A DNA stretch of 64,000 nucleotides from Candidatus Halobonum tyrrellensis G22 (GTDB lineage: Archaea; Halobacteriota; Halobacteria; Halobacteriales; Haloferacaceae), in assembly GCF_000495475.1 (NCBI RefSeq), contig NZ_ASGZ01000061.1:23551-87550 (forward strand), read 5' to 3'. Shown here in pieces: positions 43,456 to 51,568 of the stretch (position 1 is its first letter; every line of letters starts with the position of its first letter). A program made the position numbers and the translations under genes. The notes beneath the pieces were generated by a model that saw only the letters and a program-made list of their open reading frames with translations, ran no database searches and was not told where the DNA came from.

Positions 43456-44376
43456 CTACGTGGGTCCCGCTCCCGCGCGGCGCGCGGCCGCGGTGGCGTA
43501 CACGCCCGCGAGCACGACCGCACCGCCGACGAGCGTGACCGGCGTCGGGTACTCCGCGAGCAACAGCGCCGCCAGCAGCGTGCTCCCGACGGGTTCGCCC
43601 AACAGCGACACCGAGACGACGCTCGACTCGACGTGCGCGAGCGCCCAGTTGAGTACCGTGTGGCCGGCCAGCCCCGGTCCCGCCGCCATCGCCGCGAACA
43701 GCAGCCACTCGCGGGGCGGGTAGCCGACGAGCGGCGCCGCGCGCGCGCGCGCCGCCGCGAGGAGGGCGCCCGCACAGACCGCGTACACGACGACGACGTA
43801 CGGCAACAGCGGAAGCCGCTGGCGGAGCGAGCGCCCGACGAGGAGGTACGCCGCCATCGCCACCGCGCCGAGCAGGGCGAGCGCGTTGCCGTACAGCGGC
43901 CGCGCGCCGCCGGCGCCGCCGACGAGCACCCCGCCGCCGCTCATCACCGTCGCGCCCGCCAGCGCGACGCCGATGCCCGCGAGCATCCGCCCCGTGAGCC
44001 GCTCGTCGAGGAGCGCCCACGCGCCCGCGGCGACGAACAGCGGCTGCGCCTGCACGAGCGTCACGCTCGCGGCGACGGTCGTCCAGCGCAGGCTCTCGAA
44101 CCACGCGCCGAAGTGGACCGCGAGCGCGACGCCCGAGGCGGCCGCCACGGCCACGTCACGCGGGCGGAGGCGGCGGAACGCCGCCCGGTCGGCCGGCCGG
44201 GCCAGCGCCGCCGGCAGGAGGAGCAGAACGGTGAACAGCACCCGGTAGAACGCCTTCACGAGGCTCGGCGCCCGGCTCCACTCGACCAGTATCGCGCTGG
44301 TCGACACCGCGAGCACCGCGACCACGAGGGCCGCGAGCGGCGGGACGCGCCGTTCGACGGCGGCGAGGTGCGACAC
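43456..44376 (-). CDS. EamA/DMT family transporter
   Basis: A 306-residue protein with ten transmembrane helices in two homologous halves (EamA domains, about 15-140 and 165-300). The pattern SLRWTTVAASVTLVQAQPLFVAAGAWALLDERLTG in half one is echoed by LNWALAHVESSVVSVSLLGEPVGSTLLAALLLAEYP in half two. Members export or import amino acids and other metabolites. The substrate is unknown. ATG 44376. Confidence 0.9.
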   Translation of the reverse strand: MSHLAAVERRVPPLAALVVAVLAVSTSAILVEWSRAPSLVKAFYRVLFTVLLLLPAALARPADRAAFRRLRPRDVAVAAASGVALAVHFGAWFESLRWTTVAASVTLVQAQPLFVAAGAWALLDERLTGRMLAGIGVALAGATVMSGGGVLVGGAGGARPLYGNALALLGAVAMAAYLLVGRSLRQRLPLLPYVVVVYAVCAGALLAAARARAAPLVGYPPREWLLFAAMAAGPGLAGHTVLNWALAHVESSVVSVSLLGEPVGSTLLAALLLAEYPTPVTLVGGAVVLAGVYATAAARRAGAGPT

Positions 44377-44505
44377 ACGCGCGACTCTCGGGGTGCGGCG
44401 TTAGTGGTTGCGGTACCGCGAAAGAACGAGGGCGTCGAGTCGGTTCGGCCGCGCCGGGTCGCGGCTCGCGGGCGAGTCGTCGGGTCGGCGGGTCCGGTTC
44501 CGCCG

Positions 44506-45093
44506 TTACGCCTCGTCGACGAGGCTGCCCATCACGCGGTCGGCGTCGCCGGGCACGTCGAAGTCGTGGTAGTGATCGCCCTTCTCCTTCGAGAGGATGT
44601 TGAGCGCGGCCGCCGCGCCGTCGCCCGCGGAGATGACCGCCTGCCACTCCTCGGCGCGGACCATCGCGCCCGTGGCGTACACGTCCTCGACGCTGGTCTG
44701 CATCGACACCTCGGCGTCGACGACGTCGTCGTCGGTGAACTCACAGCCGAGTTCCTCCGCGAGGTCGCGGTTCGCACCGGTCGCGAGTACGACGTAGTCG
44801 GCCTCGTACTCGTCGTCGGCCGTCGAGACGGTGAACCCGTCGCCGCTCTCCTCGACGGCGGTTACTTCGGTGTCGGGGTGACGCTCCGCGTCGAACGTCT
44901 CGACCTGTCGGCGCGCGGTCTCGAGGAAGTTGGTACCGTCGGTCGAGCCGACCCCGAGGTAGTTGAACAGGTGCGCCTTGTGCATCCACGTCTCGTCGGT
45001 GTCGAACACGTGGGTGTCGAGTCCGTTCTTCGCGGTGAACAGTGCCGCCGAGAGGCCGGCCGGACCGCCACCGACCACGATCACGTTTGCCAT
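44506..45093 (-). CDS. FAD-dependent oxidoreductase, thioredoxin-reductase-like
   Basis: A 195-residue flavoprotein. It begins [24 protein letters not shown] (FAD-binding GGGPAG, residues 8-13) and has LATGANRDL and, near the C terminus, YATGAMVRAEEWQAVISAGDGAAAALNIL. The NADPH-binding domain and redox CxxC of true thioredoxin reductase are missing, so it is a short relative. The ATG at 45093 is used; an in-frame ATG at 45120 adds nine residues. Its electron partner is unknown. Confidence 0.8.
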   Translation of the reverse strand: MANVIVVGGGPAGLSAALFTAKNGLDTHVFDTDETWMHKAHLFNYLGVGSTDGTNFLETARRQVETFDAERHPDTEVTAVEESGDGFTVSTADDEYEADYVVLATGANRDLAEELGCEFTDDDVVDAEVSMQTSVEDVYATGAMVRAEEWQAVISAGDGAAAALNILSKEKGDHYHDFDVPGDADRVMGSLVDEA

Positions 45094-45269
45094 GTTTGAC
45101 CATTTGGTCGACAGACGCATAAAACGGACGCCGGCGGCGACCGGTGCCGCTTACCGGGACGGTCGCCGCCCGGCCGGCCGGCGACGACGCGGGTCGGACC
45201 GGCGCGCGCGCGCCTCCGCTCTCTCTTCTTCGGGGTTAACTTAACTATGTGTGGAAATAGTATTAATCT

Positions 45270-45596
45270 ATGTGCATCCGGTGGGACGGCTCGCTCGTCG
45301 TCGGCGCCCGGTGTACGGCCGACGGCTGCGGGTGGGGACCGGTCGAGACCGAAGACCCCGACGCGTGGGACGTCGTCGAACGCGCCCGCCTCCGGCACGA
45401 ACGGGAGACGGGCCACGTGACGTCCGTCGAGGCGGCCCGCTGGGACGGGTCCGCCGAGGCCGACGGCGACCCGACCCCGATGGTGGGAGTCACCGTCGTG
45501 TACGTCTGTCCCGACTGCGACCGGACCACCGACGAACTCGGCGCCGACCGGCGCTGTCCCGACTGCGGGGTGTCGCTCCGCCGGGCGTTCCCGTAG
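45270..45596 (+). CDS. Zinc-ribbon protein of unknown function
   Basis: A 108-residue protein with two Cys clusters: ARCTADGCGWGPVE near the N terminus and CPDCDRTTDELGADRRCPDCG at the C terminus. The middle RARLRHERETGHV has a His suggesting a third metal site. It may bind nucleic acid or protein. A TATA-like TTAACTTAACTA (45236-45247) lies about 25-35 bases upstream. No family recognised with confidence. Confidence 0.65.
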   Translation: MCIRWDGSLVVGARCTADGCGWGPVETEDPDAWDVVERARLRHERETGHVTSVEAARWDGSAEADGDPTPMVGVTVVYVCPDCDRTTDELGADRRCPDCGVSLRRAFP

Positions 45597-45955
45597 CGGT
45601 CCTCGCTGGCTACCTCCTCCGGACGGCGACCGTCTGCTGCGGGAGCGCCGCCGCCGGTCCGATGGTCCTCGACGACGACCCGGAGTCGCCGGGGACGAGA
45701 AGGGAGCGGCCGCCGGGACCGGTGCCCCGTCGGCTGCCGTCCGCGACGAGGAGCATCCTGGCTCTTGAGTGAACTCTCGTTCACGACGTGTCAGCCGTGC
45801 GGTCTGGATGAGGTGGTCCACACTGGACGTTTTTCGCTGTACTCGTACTCGAAACAGCAGTGTGTGGTGATTGAGAAACTGATATCACTGGAACGAGTGG
45901 CGTGGGGGAGGGCCGGAGACTTGGAGACGATCCGAGTTCCGAGAATGGCAGAGAC
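45597..45955. other. Lower-GC spacer, possible remnant of a mobile element
   Basis: About 360 bases without a supported gene, visibly less GC-rich than the flanks from about 45760 on. The hairpin GTGAAC-TCTC-GTTCAC lies at 45769-45784. On the minus strand one frame reads HLIQTARLTRREREFTQEP, which is not obviously part of a known protein but has a coding look. It may be decayed sequence brought in with the toxin-antitoxin pair. Confidence 0.35.
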
Positions 45956-46366
45956 TCAGGCTTCGACGTGCTCGGCATCGTCGGCTCCGGCCCGGAGTGG
46001 GAGACGGATCTCGATGTCGTCGAACGGGACGACTGGCCGTTTAGCCCGACCCTCCTCGACGAACTCGACTACGCCGTACTCTGCGAGTTGATCGAGGTTC
46101 CGCGAGACGTCCTTGATGTCGCGGTCGACCATCCGCGCCGCCTCGCGCATACTCGCGGGTTCCTCGCGGGCGACCGTCCGGAGCAGGTCGATCGCTCGTG
46201 GACTGAATACGACCGCCATCTCGTCGGTGTCGCCGAAGCTCAGCCGGTGTGGGGCGTCCTCGTCTGGAACGTCGCCACTGAGCGCCTTGTCGAACGCGTC
46301 GCGGGTCCGGGCTTCGACGTCGGCGAGCGATTCGACCGTCACGATGAGTGTGTTAGATGATGTCAT
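45956..46366 (-). CDS. HTH antitoxin/regulator (HVO_A0114-like)
   Basis: A 136-residue protein. The N-terminal half (TLIVTVESLADVEARTRDAFDKAL) is followed by a winged-helix domain (about 55-115, MAVVFSPRAIDLLRTVAREEPASMREAARMVDRDIKDVSRNLDQLAEYGVVEFVEEGRAKRPVVPFDDIEIRLPL). This is the pattern of the HVO_A0114-type DNA-binding proteins that accompany TumE-like toxins. The ATG at 46366 (MTSSNTLIV) is preferred to one six codons upstream. It follows the toxin gene by 34 bases; it should be antitoxin and autorepressor. Confidence 0.75.
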   Translation of the reverse strand: MTSSNTLIVTVESLADVEARTRDAFDKALSGDVPDEDAPHRLSFGDTDEMAVVFSPRAIDLLRTVAREEPASMREAARMVDRDIKDVSRNLDQLAEYGVVEFVEEGRAKRPVVPFDDIEIRLPLRAGADDAEHVEA

Positions 46367-46400
46367 GGTGTATTGGTAGGGCACCCAGCGACGCGGGCGG

Positions 46401-46694
46401 CTACGGCCCGCCCTCTCGGACTTCTCGCCAGAAGCGGTCTTGAACCGCCTCGTAGCCGGGAAACTCGTAGTCCTCGTCGAGTCCGTCGGCAGTGTGTCGT
46501 TCGTGGACGCCGTGGGAGTTGTCGTAGCGGACGATGACCTCGTCGTCCTCGGTCCCGTAGTGAAGGCGGTACTTCACGCCCTCGGGGAACTTCTCGGAGG
46601 TGGGGACGGAGAGGACGAGTGCGCGGATGACTGCGCCGTCGTCCTCTCGTCGGTCGATGTTTTCGATTTCCCGTACGTCGTCGCTGGATACCAT
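46401..46694 (-). CDS. TumE-type toxin (DUF6516-like)
   Basis: A 97-residue protein, MVSSDDVREIENIDRREDDG..., with the features of TumE toxins: AVIRALVLSVPTSEKFPEGVKYRLHYG, a strand-rich core DDEVIVRYDNSHGVHERHTADG, and a final helix PGYEAVQDRFWREVREGG. The pair toxin-first, HTH-second matches the TumE-TumA order. The likely action is on RNA or translation but is not shown by sequence. The leaderless start at ATG 46694 is supported by a TATA-like element near 46720 and a palindrome at 46697-46707. Confidence 0.75.
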   Translation of the reverse strand: MVSSDDVREIENIDRREDDGAVIRALVLSVPTSEKFPEGVKYRLHYGTEDDEVIVRYDNSHGVHERHTADGLDEDYEFPGYEAVQDRFWREVREGGP

Positions 46695-46696
46695 CC

Positions 46697-46707
46697 ACAA
46701 CTGTTGT
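46697..46707 (-). promoter_or_regulatory. Palindromic operator at the start of the toxin-antitoxin operon
   Basis: ACAAC-T-GTTGT is a perfect five-base inverted repeat just before the toxin ATG (46694). TATA-like sequences lie directly upstream (TTATGA near 46720-46725; TGTATAAC overlapping). A wider pair, ACACC (46711-46715) and GGTGT (46727-46731), surrounds the TATA zone. Position at the transcription start fits repression by the HTH partner. Confidence 0.5.
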
Positions 46708-46792
46708 TATACACCACATCATAATGGGTGTTGGGTCGCAACCCATCGTAGGCGGTGGTCGATTGATGGTTCCGAGAACAGGTGAGTTCGGA

Positions 46793-46962
46793 GAGAGAAG
46801 GTATCCGAGTCCCCCGATTTGAACGCGTCGAGACGGTCCGGGCGTGCGGTTTCGCTTCGCTCGGCCGGTCCGGGCTGCGACTCGTCTGTTCGAATCGGGT
46901 CACGAGTGACCCACGCGGCGCGGCTCCCCCGCTGCTGTCCGTTCGCGGTGCGCCGCGAGAAG
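46793..46962 (-). other. Degenerate tRNA 3'-end copies beside tRNA-Tyr
   Basis: At 46797-46825 the sequence (GAAGGTATCCGAGTCCCCC then GATTTGAACG) resembles the tRNA-Tyr 3' end and its trailer (GAAGTCCGGGTTCCCCGAATTGAACG at 46959-46984). A second T-loop-like core, TGTTCGAATCGGG, lies at 46888-46899, followed by the hairpin GGGTCAC-GA-GTGACCC (46897-46912). The stretch 46867-46896 is almost the same as 30762-30793 beside tRNA-Ser. These could be attachment-site scars from integrations at the tRNA. Confidence 0.5.
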
Positions 46963-47036
46963 TCCGGGTTCCCCGAATTGAACGGGGGACATGCCGATCT
47001 ACAGTCGGCTGCTCTGCCAGGCTGAGCTAAACCCGG
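46963..47036 (-). tRNA. tRNA-Tyr(GTA)
   Basis: Acceptor CCGGGTT pairs with AACCCGG, discriminator A. The D arm contains AGCTCAGCCTGGCAGAGC. The anticodon stem GCCGA/TCGGC encloses CTGTAGA, anticodon GTA. T arm CCCCG-TTCAATT-CGGGG. Short variable loop, type I tRNA, no intron, CCA not encoded. A TATA-like CTTAAG (47066-47071) lies about 30 bases upstream. Its 3' end faces the toxin-antitoxin patch. Confidence 0.95.
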
Positions 47037-47154
47037 TTACACCCGACACTACCTGCCGACTGAGACTTAAGGGTTCTCATTCGGTCGCCGTGCGTCACGG
47101 CGAGTCACCCTCCCGTCTGGGGGTTTTATCGCCCGCGCGGCGCACCGCTCGGGC

Positions 47155-47958
47155 ATGACAGACGAGGGACGACAGGCCACGTTCGGCGCGGACGGCGACC
47201 TCTCCGACCGGTCGCCCGACGCCGACGGAACCGACGACTTCGGCGAGCCGAAGGGGTCGGACGAGACCGACGGCGGCTACAACCGCTTCGCCGTGTCGAG
47301 TCTACTCCAGAAGGCGGTCCGCCGCTCGGACGAGGAGGTGGCGGCGTGGGCCGCGTGGGAACTCGCGCGCTCGGGGTTCGCGTGGAACCTCTGGGACCGG
47401 CTGAACCTCTACGTCGTCGAGGACCTCCGCGCGGGCCAGGAGGTCGCGCTACTGGTCGACCGCTACGAGGAGCTCGCGACCGAGCGGTGGGAGCCGAGCG
47501 AGTGGAAGGGGCGGGTCTGTGCGGTCCACGCCGCGCTGGCGTGCGCGCGCGCTCGCTCCTCGCGGGAGTCGTCGAACGCCGACGAGTACTTCCGGAACGT
47601 CGCGGCCGAACGCGCCGCGGCGAACGAGGAGGACCGCGAGCCGAACGTGGAGTTCCCCGCGGGCGACCTGGAGCCCGGCGGCCGGTTCGACGTGGCGTTC
47701 GACAAACACACCGGCGAGGGGGCGCGGATGGGTCGCGGCGGACGCTTCTTCAAGCTCCACGGCGCGCGCGTCGGTCCCGAGGGCGAGGACGACCAGTCCG
47801 CGCGGTGGCAGCGTACGAACATGGAACTGCGCGACGAGGAGTTCTCCGCGGCCGAGATCGAACACGCCCTCTCGGCCGTCGACCCCGACGACCGGTGGGC
47901 CGAACCCGACTTCGACGGCGGGAGCGACGAGGAACGACCCGACGGTACGGACCGCTGA
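47155..47958 (+). CDS. Stand-alone protein resembling the MgsA/RarA C-terminal domain
   Basis: A 267-residue soluble protein. The acidic first 45 residues are followed by NRFAVSSLLQKAVRRSDEEVAAWAAWELARSGF, WDRLNLYVVEDLRAGQEVALLVDRY, then AVHAALACARARSSRESSNADEYF. This order (LQKAVRRSD, a helical bundle, ED, HAALACARA-SS) resembles the tetramerising C-terminal domain of RarA/MgsA/WRNIP1, here without the AAA+ ATPase. The later FDKHTGEGARMGRGGRFFKLHGARVGPEGED segment resembles the end of those proteins. It may act with replication-fork repair factors; the XPB gene is convergent, with 10 bases between the two stops. Confidence 0.65.
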   Translation: MTDEGRQATFGADGDLSDRSPDADGTDDFGEPKGSDETDGGYNRFAVSSLLQKAVRRSDEEVAAWAAWELARSGFAWNLWDRLNLYVVEDLRAGQEVALLVDRYEELATERWEPSEWKGRVCAVHAALACARARSSRESSNADEYFRNVAAERAAANEEDREPNVEFPAGDLEPGGRFDVAFDKHTGEGARMGRGGRFFKLHGARVGPEGEDDQSARWQRTNMELRDEEFSAAEIEHALSAVDPDDRWAEPDFDGGSDEERPDGTDR

Positions 47959-47968
47959 GACCCGGCGC

Positions 47969-49945
47969 TCACTCCATCGTCCGCTCGCGGACGCGGACGC
48001 CCTTCTCGGCGAGGTGGTTCATCTGCCGTTGGGCGAAGTCCTCCTCGCTGGTCCCGCGGGTGGCGAGGACGTACACGAGCGCGGACCCCGCGGGCCGCAT
48101 CGTCCGCCCCGCGCGCTGTGCGCCCTGTCGGCGGCTCCCGCCCAGCCCGGAGGCCACGATGGCGAGTTCCGCGTTCGGCAGGTCGATCCCCTCGTCTGCG
48201 ATCCGGGAGACGACGAGCGTGCGCCGCTCGCCCTGTCTGAACTCCTCGAACAGCCGCTGGCGGACGTGGTGGCGGGTCTCCCCCGAGACGAACGGGACGC
48301 CGAGCGCCGCCTCTATCTCCCGGCCTTGGTCGAGGTAGTCGACGAATATCAGCGCCTTCTCGTCGGCGTGTCGCTCGCGCAGGCGGCGCACCTCCCCGAC
48401 CTTCGCGGGATTTCTCGCCGCGACCCGGTGTTTCTCCCGGCGGTCGGCGCTCGCCCACTCGTTTTGTGCCTCGTCGTCGCGCCACGGCACGTACCGGATC
48501 TCGACTTCCGGCTCCTGGACGAACCCCGCGTCGAACAGCGCGCCCCAGTCGGTTCCGATGGGCGGGCCGACGAGCGTGAATATCTCCTCCTCGCGGTCGT
48601 CCTCGCGGACCGGGGTGGCGGAGAGACCGAGCCGGTGGCGCGTCTGGAGGTCCGCCGACCGCCGGAACACGTCGCTCGGGATGTGTTGGACCTCGTCGTA
48701 GACGATCAGTCCCCACTCGCGGGAGTCGAACAGCGAGCGGTGACGGTCCATCCCCGCGGTCTGGTAGGTGGCGACCGTCACGGGACGGACGTTCTTCTCG
48801 CCGCCGTGGTACTCGCCGACCTGCGCTTCCGAGAGGTCCGTCCGGTCGAGCAGTTCCGACCGCCACTGTGCGGCGAGTTCCCGCGAGGGGACGAGCACGA
48901 GCGTCTCGCCGCCGACGGCTTCGAGGACGGAGATGGCGGCGATGGTCTTGCCCGACCCGGGCGGGCCGACGAACACGCCGGCCTGCCGCTCCATGAACCG
49001 GTCGCGCCAGTCGCGCTGGTACGCCCGCAGTTCGACGTTCATCGTCACGTCGAGCGGGTCGCCGGAGTCGAGGTCGCGTTCGTCCCGCACCGGGTAGCCC
49101 GCCTCGTAGAGGGTGCGCTTTATCGCGCCGAGTTCCTCCTCGTTGACCCACGACGTGGTGTCGGAGAGGTCCGCCCTGAGCTGTCCCGGCTCCAGTTTCT
49201 GGCGGGCGACGTTGCCCATCAACTCCTCGCGGTCGGCCTCCAGCACCACGTAGCCGTCCTCGTGGGTGCGGAGCGTGAACTGGTTGGCGCGCTTCCACTG
49301 GTCCTCCACCCACCCCTCGAAGTGGGGCGAGCGCCGCGGGAGCACCGAGTGCGTCCGCGCGAGCAGGTCTGAGAGGTCGTCGAACGGCGCGCCCCAGATG
49401 TCCTCCTGGCGCACCTCGTAGAGGTACCCCCGGGTGCCCGGGTCGGTGCCGGTGGAGTCGACGAGGTGGGCGAACTCCGAGAGGCGTGCGCGGGTGAACT
49501 GCGTGGGCTGGTCGACCACGACCTGCCGGCGCTCGGGGAAGAACACCACCCGCTCGCGCGCCGCGAGATCCCCCCACGACGAGGGGTAGAACACGACCGG
49601 GTCGGTCTCGACGTCGACCCGTTCGACGTCGCCCGCCGCCGTGAGCGCGTCGAGCGCGTCGACCGCCTCGGCCTGCGACCGACCAGTCCGCCGGGCGACC
49701 TGCGAGGCGGTCAACACCGGTCGCTCCTCCGCCTCGACGGCGTCGTAGAACTCGTCGACGGTGAGCGCGGGCGCGCCGCCGGACGGACGCTCGCTCTCCC
49801 CGCCCCCGTCGGTCTCGCCGTCGCTCTCGCCGGCACCCTCCCGTGGCGTCGACTCGGCGTCGTCGGCGCCGACACCGGTACCGGCGCTCGCGTCGCCCGC
49901 GTCCGCACTCCCCTCGCCCGTCCCGGCGTCTCCCGAGTCCGTCAT
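47969..49945 (-). CDS. XPB/Rad25-type DNA repair helicase
   Basis: A 658-residue superfamily 2 helicase. An acidic low-complexity tail (1-60) is followed by a winged-helix-like and damage-recognition-like region (about 60-290). Motif I GPPGSGKT is near 323, motif II reads DEVQH (near 417), motif III LSATP, then RecA domain 2 with FVSGETRHHVRQRLFEEFRQGE, LVVSRIADEGIDLP and QRAGRTMRP. The DEVQH in place of DEVH/DEAD occurs in this family. Role: opening DNA in nucleotide excision repair or transcription-related repair. Starts with ATG 49945; long upstream frame is not conserved. Confidence 0.9.
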   Translation of the reverse strand: MTDSGDAGTGEGSADAGDASAGTGVGADDAESTPREGAGESDGETDGGGESERPSGGAPALTVDEFYDAVEAEERPVLTASQVARRTGRSQAEAVDALDALTAAGDVERVDVETDPVVFYPSSWGDLAARERVVFFPERRQVVVDQPTQFTRARLSEFAHLVDSTGTDPGTRGYLYEVRQEDIWGAPFDDLSDLLARTHSVLPRRSPHFEGWVEDQWKRANQFTLRTHEDGYVVLEADREELMGNVARQKLEPGQLRADLSDTTSWVNEEELGAIKRTLYEAGYPVRDERDLDSGDPLDVTMNVELRAYQRDWRDRFMERQAGVFVGPPGSGKTIAAISVLEAVGGETLVLVPSRELAAQWRSELLDRTDLSEAQVGEYHGGEKNVRPVTVATYQTAGMDRHRSLFDSREWGLIVYDEVQHIPSDVFRRSADLQTRHRLGLSATPVREDDREEEIFTLVGPPIGTDWGALFDAGFVQEPEVEIRYVPWRDDEAQNEWASADRREKHRVAARNPAKVGEVRRLRERHADEKALIFVDYLDQGREIEAALGVPFVSGETRHHVRQRLFEEFRQGERRTLVVSRIADEGIDLPNAELAIVASGLGGSRRQGAQRAGRTMRPAGSALVYVLATRGTSEEDFAQRQMNHLAEKGVRVRERTME

Positions 49946-50065
49946 CGTCGGCGGTAGGCGTCCGCGCGGTAAAGGGGTCGCGCTCCGCCGGTTCGCCGGC
50001 GCTTCTGACCACCTGATTGCCGGCCACACAACCCACTTCAGGGGCGAGCGTGAACTCTCGACTCG

Positions 50066-50830
50066 ATGGAATCGGACCTCCTCGCGACGGGGGCGACGTA
50101 CTGCCGGGGGCGCGGGTACGACGTGAGCTATCCCGACAGCGGCGCCGACCCCCCGGGGCTGGCGACTCCGACCGCCGACGCCCGCCCGCCGTTCGGTCCC
50201 GCCCGGCCGGTGGCGCTCGACCCCGTCCGCGGCACCGACCCGACGACCGTGCTCTCGCGCGTCTGGACCAACCAGGGGCGCGAGCGGGCCACCCTGTTCG
50301 TCGTGAGCGAGGCGGAGGCGGCCGAGACGGTGACGGAACTGCTCACGCCGCCGGTCGGCGTCCGCTCGGAGGACGCCCGCGGCTGTCGGGTGTTCTTCGA
50401 CGGCCCGGACCGCGTGCGCCTCGCGGAGGGAGGGTACGCCGCGGTCCCCGCGGGCGACGACGTGGAGTGGCACGAGGCGCCGTCGGCCGACCCCGAGTCG
50501 GAGGACAAACGGCTCGAACTCCGCGCGGGCGCCGAGACGCTGTCGGTCCTCGACGGCGTCGACCACCTCGACTGCCCGCCGCGGGAGTCGTTCCCGTACG
50601 CCTACGAGCGCGACGAGGACAAACACATCCGCGTCCGGGACTTCCTCGGCCGCCCGGTCGAGCGCTACGTCGGCGTGAAGGCGATGCGCGCGGGCGGGTT
50701 CGCGCCCGTCGCGGCACCGCTCGTCCCCGAACACATGTTCGACGGCCCCGTCACCGACTGGTGGGGGGTGCTGGTCGCCGGCGAGGACGCCGTACGGACC
50801 GGCGGGGTTCGAGGGCGGAAGGGTCGGTAG
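50066..50830 (+). CDS. Conserved haloarchaeal protein, unknown function
   Basis: A 254-residue acidic soluble protein. Recognisable stretches are VLSRVWTNQGRERATLFVVSEAEAAETVTELLTPP, CRVFFDGPDRVRLAEGGYAAVPAGDDVEWHEA, then ELRAGAETLSVLDGVDHLDCP and SFPYAYERDEDKHIRVRDFLGRPVERYVGVKAMR. It begins with MESDLLATGATYCRGRGYDVSYP. No enzyme motif or membrane segment is seen. It diverges from the XPB gene with 120 bases between starts. I cannot assign a function. Confidence 0.7.
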   Translation: MESDLLATGATYCRGRGYDVSYPDSGADPPGLATPTADARPPFGPARPVALDPVRGTDPTTVLSRVWTNQGRERATLFVVSEAEAAETVTELLTPPVGVRSEDARGCRVFFDGPDRVRLAEGGYAAVPAGDDVEWHEAPSADPESEDKRLELRAGAETLSVLDGVDHLDCPPRESFPYAYERDEDKHIRVRDFLGRPVERYVGVKAMRAGGFAPVAAPLVPEHMFDGPVTDWWGVLVAGEDAVRTGGVRGRKGR

Positions 50831-50869
50831 AACGACCGGCGGGGTGGTCGCCCCGCCCACGCTACCGCG

Positions 50870-51502
50870 CTACTGTTCGCAGTGACTCTCGCACAGCGCG
50901 CGCTTCGACCGGTAGCGCCCGCCGCAGTCGGCACACGCGACGAACCCCTCGCCCGGGGCCGTCCGGACGCGGTGGCCACCCACCTCGAACGCGCGCGCGA
51001 CGACGCGCGGACGGATCCGGCCGGGGATCTGCCGCTCCTTGTGCGTCGACAGGTCCGCACGGAGCTGGATCGTGTTCACGTCCGCATCGCTCCAGCGGTC
51101 GGACTCCACCGCGGCCTCCCAGTCGGCGATCTCGGTCCAGCCCGTCACGAGCACCGGCGACGGCGTCTCCGTGTCGCCGACGACGACGACGTAGCGGACG
51201 CCGTCGCGGACGAGCGCGAACCGCCAGCCGTCGGTCGTGTTCCACCGGAGTTGACCCTCGCGGATGGCGTCGCCCGCGGCCGCAAGCGAGACGTACCGTC
51301 CCTGCTGTCGGAGTCGTTCGCGAAAGTGGTCCGTCTGCGCGTACCGCGCGGGGTCGCGCGGCGGCGGCGAGGAGAGGTCGCGAGTCTCGCCCGTCGGGGA
51401 GTCCGGGGACCGGGTCCGGATCGGGGCGTTCGGTGACGACACGCCACGGCTGGTGTGCTCCGACGCCCGGTCGGCGTCGGGGCTGCCCTGTCGGGAAGCC
51501 AC
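50870..51502 (-). CDS. Conserved protein with DUF4258-like domain and zinc knuckle
   Basis: A 210-residue protein. The middle YAQTDHFRERLRQQGRYVSLAAAGDAIREGQLRWNTTDGWRFALVRDGVRYVVVVGD (about 53-108) has the shape of a DUF4258-like domain (a BECR-related fold seen in toxins): His near a helix, then strands. The C terminus FVACADCGGRYRSKRALCESHC is a zinc knuckle. The N-terminal 50 residues are low complexity. It could be an RNA-binding regulator; the toxin relation is inference. Convergent with the preceding gene. Confidence 0.55.
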   Translation of the reverse strand: MASRQGSPDADRASEHTSRGVSSPNAPIRTRSPDSPTGETRDLSSPPPRDPARYAQTDHFRERLRQQGRYVSLAAAGDAIREGQLRWNTTDGWRFALVRDGVRYVVVVGDTETPSPVLVTGWTEIADWEAAVESDRWSDADVNTIQLRADLSTHKERQIPGRIRPRVVARAFEVGGHRVRTAPGEGFVACADCGGRYRSKRALCESHCEQ

Positions 51503-51568
51503 TGTGTGCCGTGGTAAGCGGTGACCATATAAACGCTTTTCCCCGGGTCGGGGGGCGGTCCGGCCGGA

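Noticed and set aside
45781..45978. Transposase fragment in the lower-GC spacer
   Set aside because: One short minus-strand stretch looks protein-like but no transposase motif (DDE, HUH or TnpB) can be recognised.
45765..46091. A plus-strand frame opposite the antitoxin gene as an independent gene
   Set aside because: It shows no domain, and the minus strand carries a clear HTH protein at the same place.
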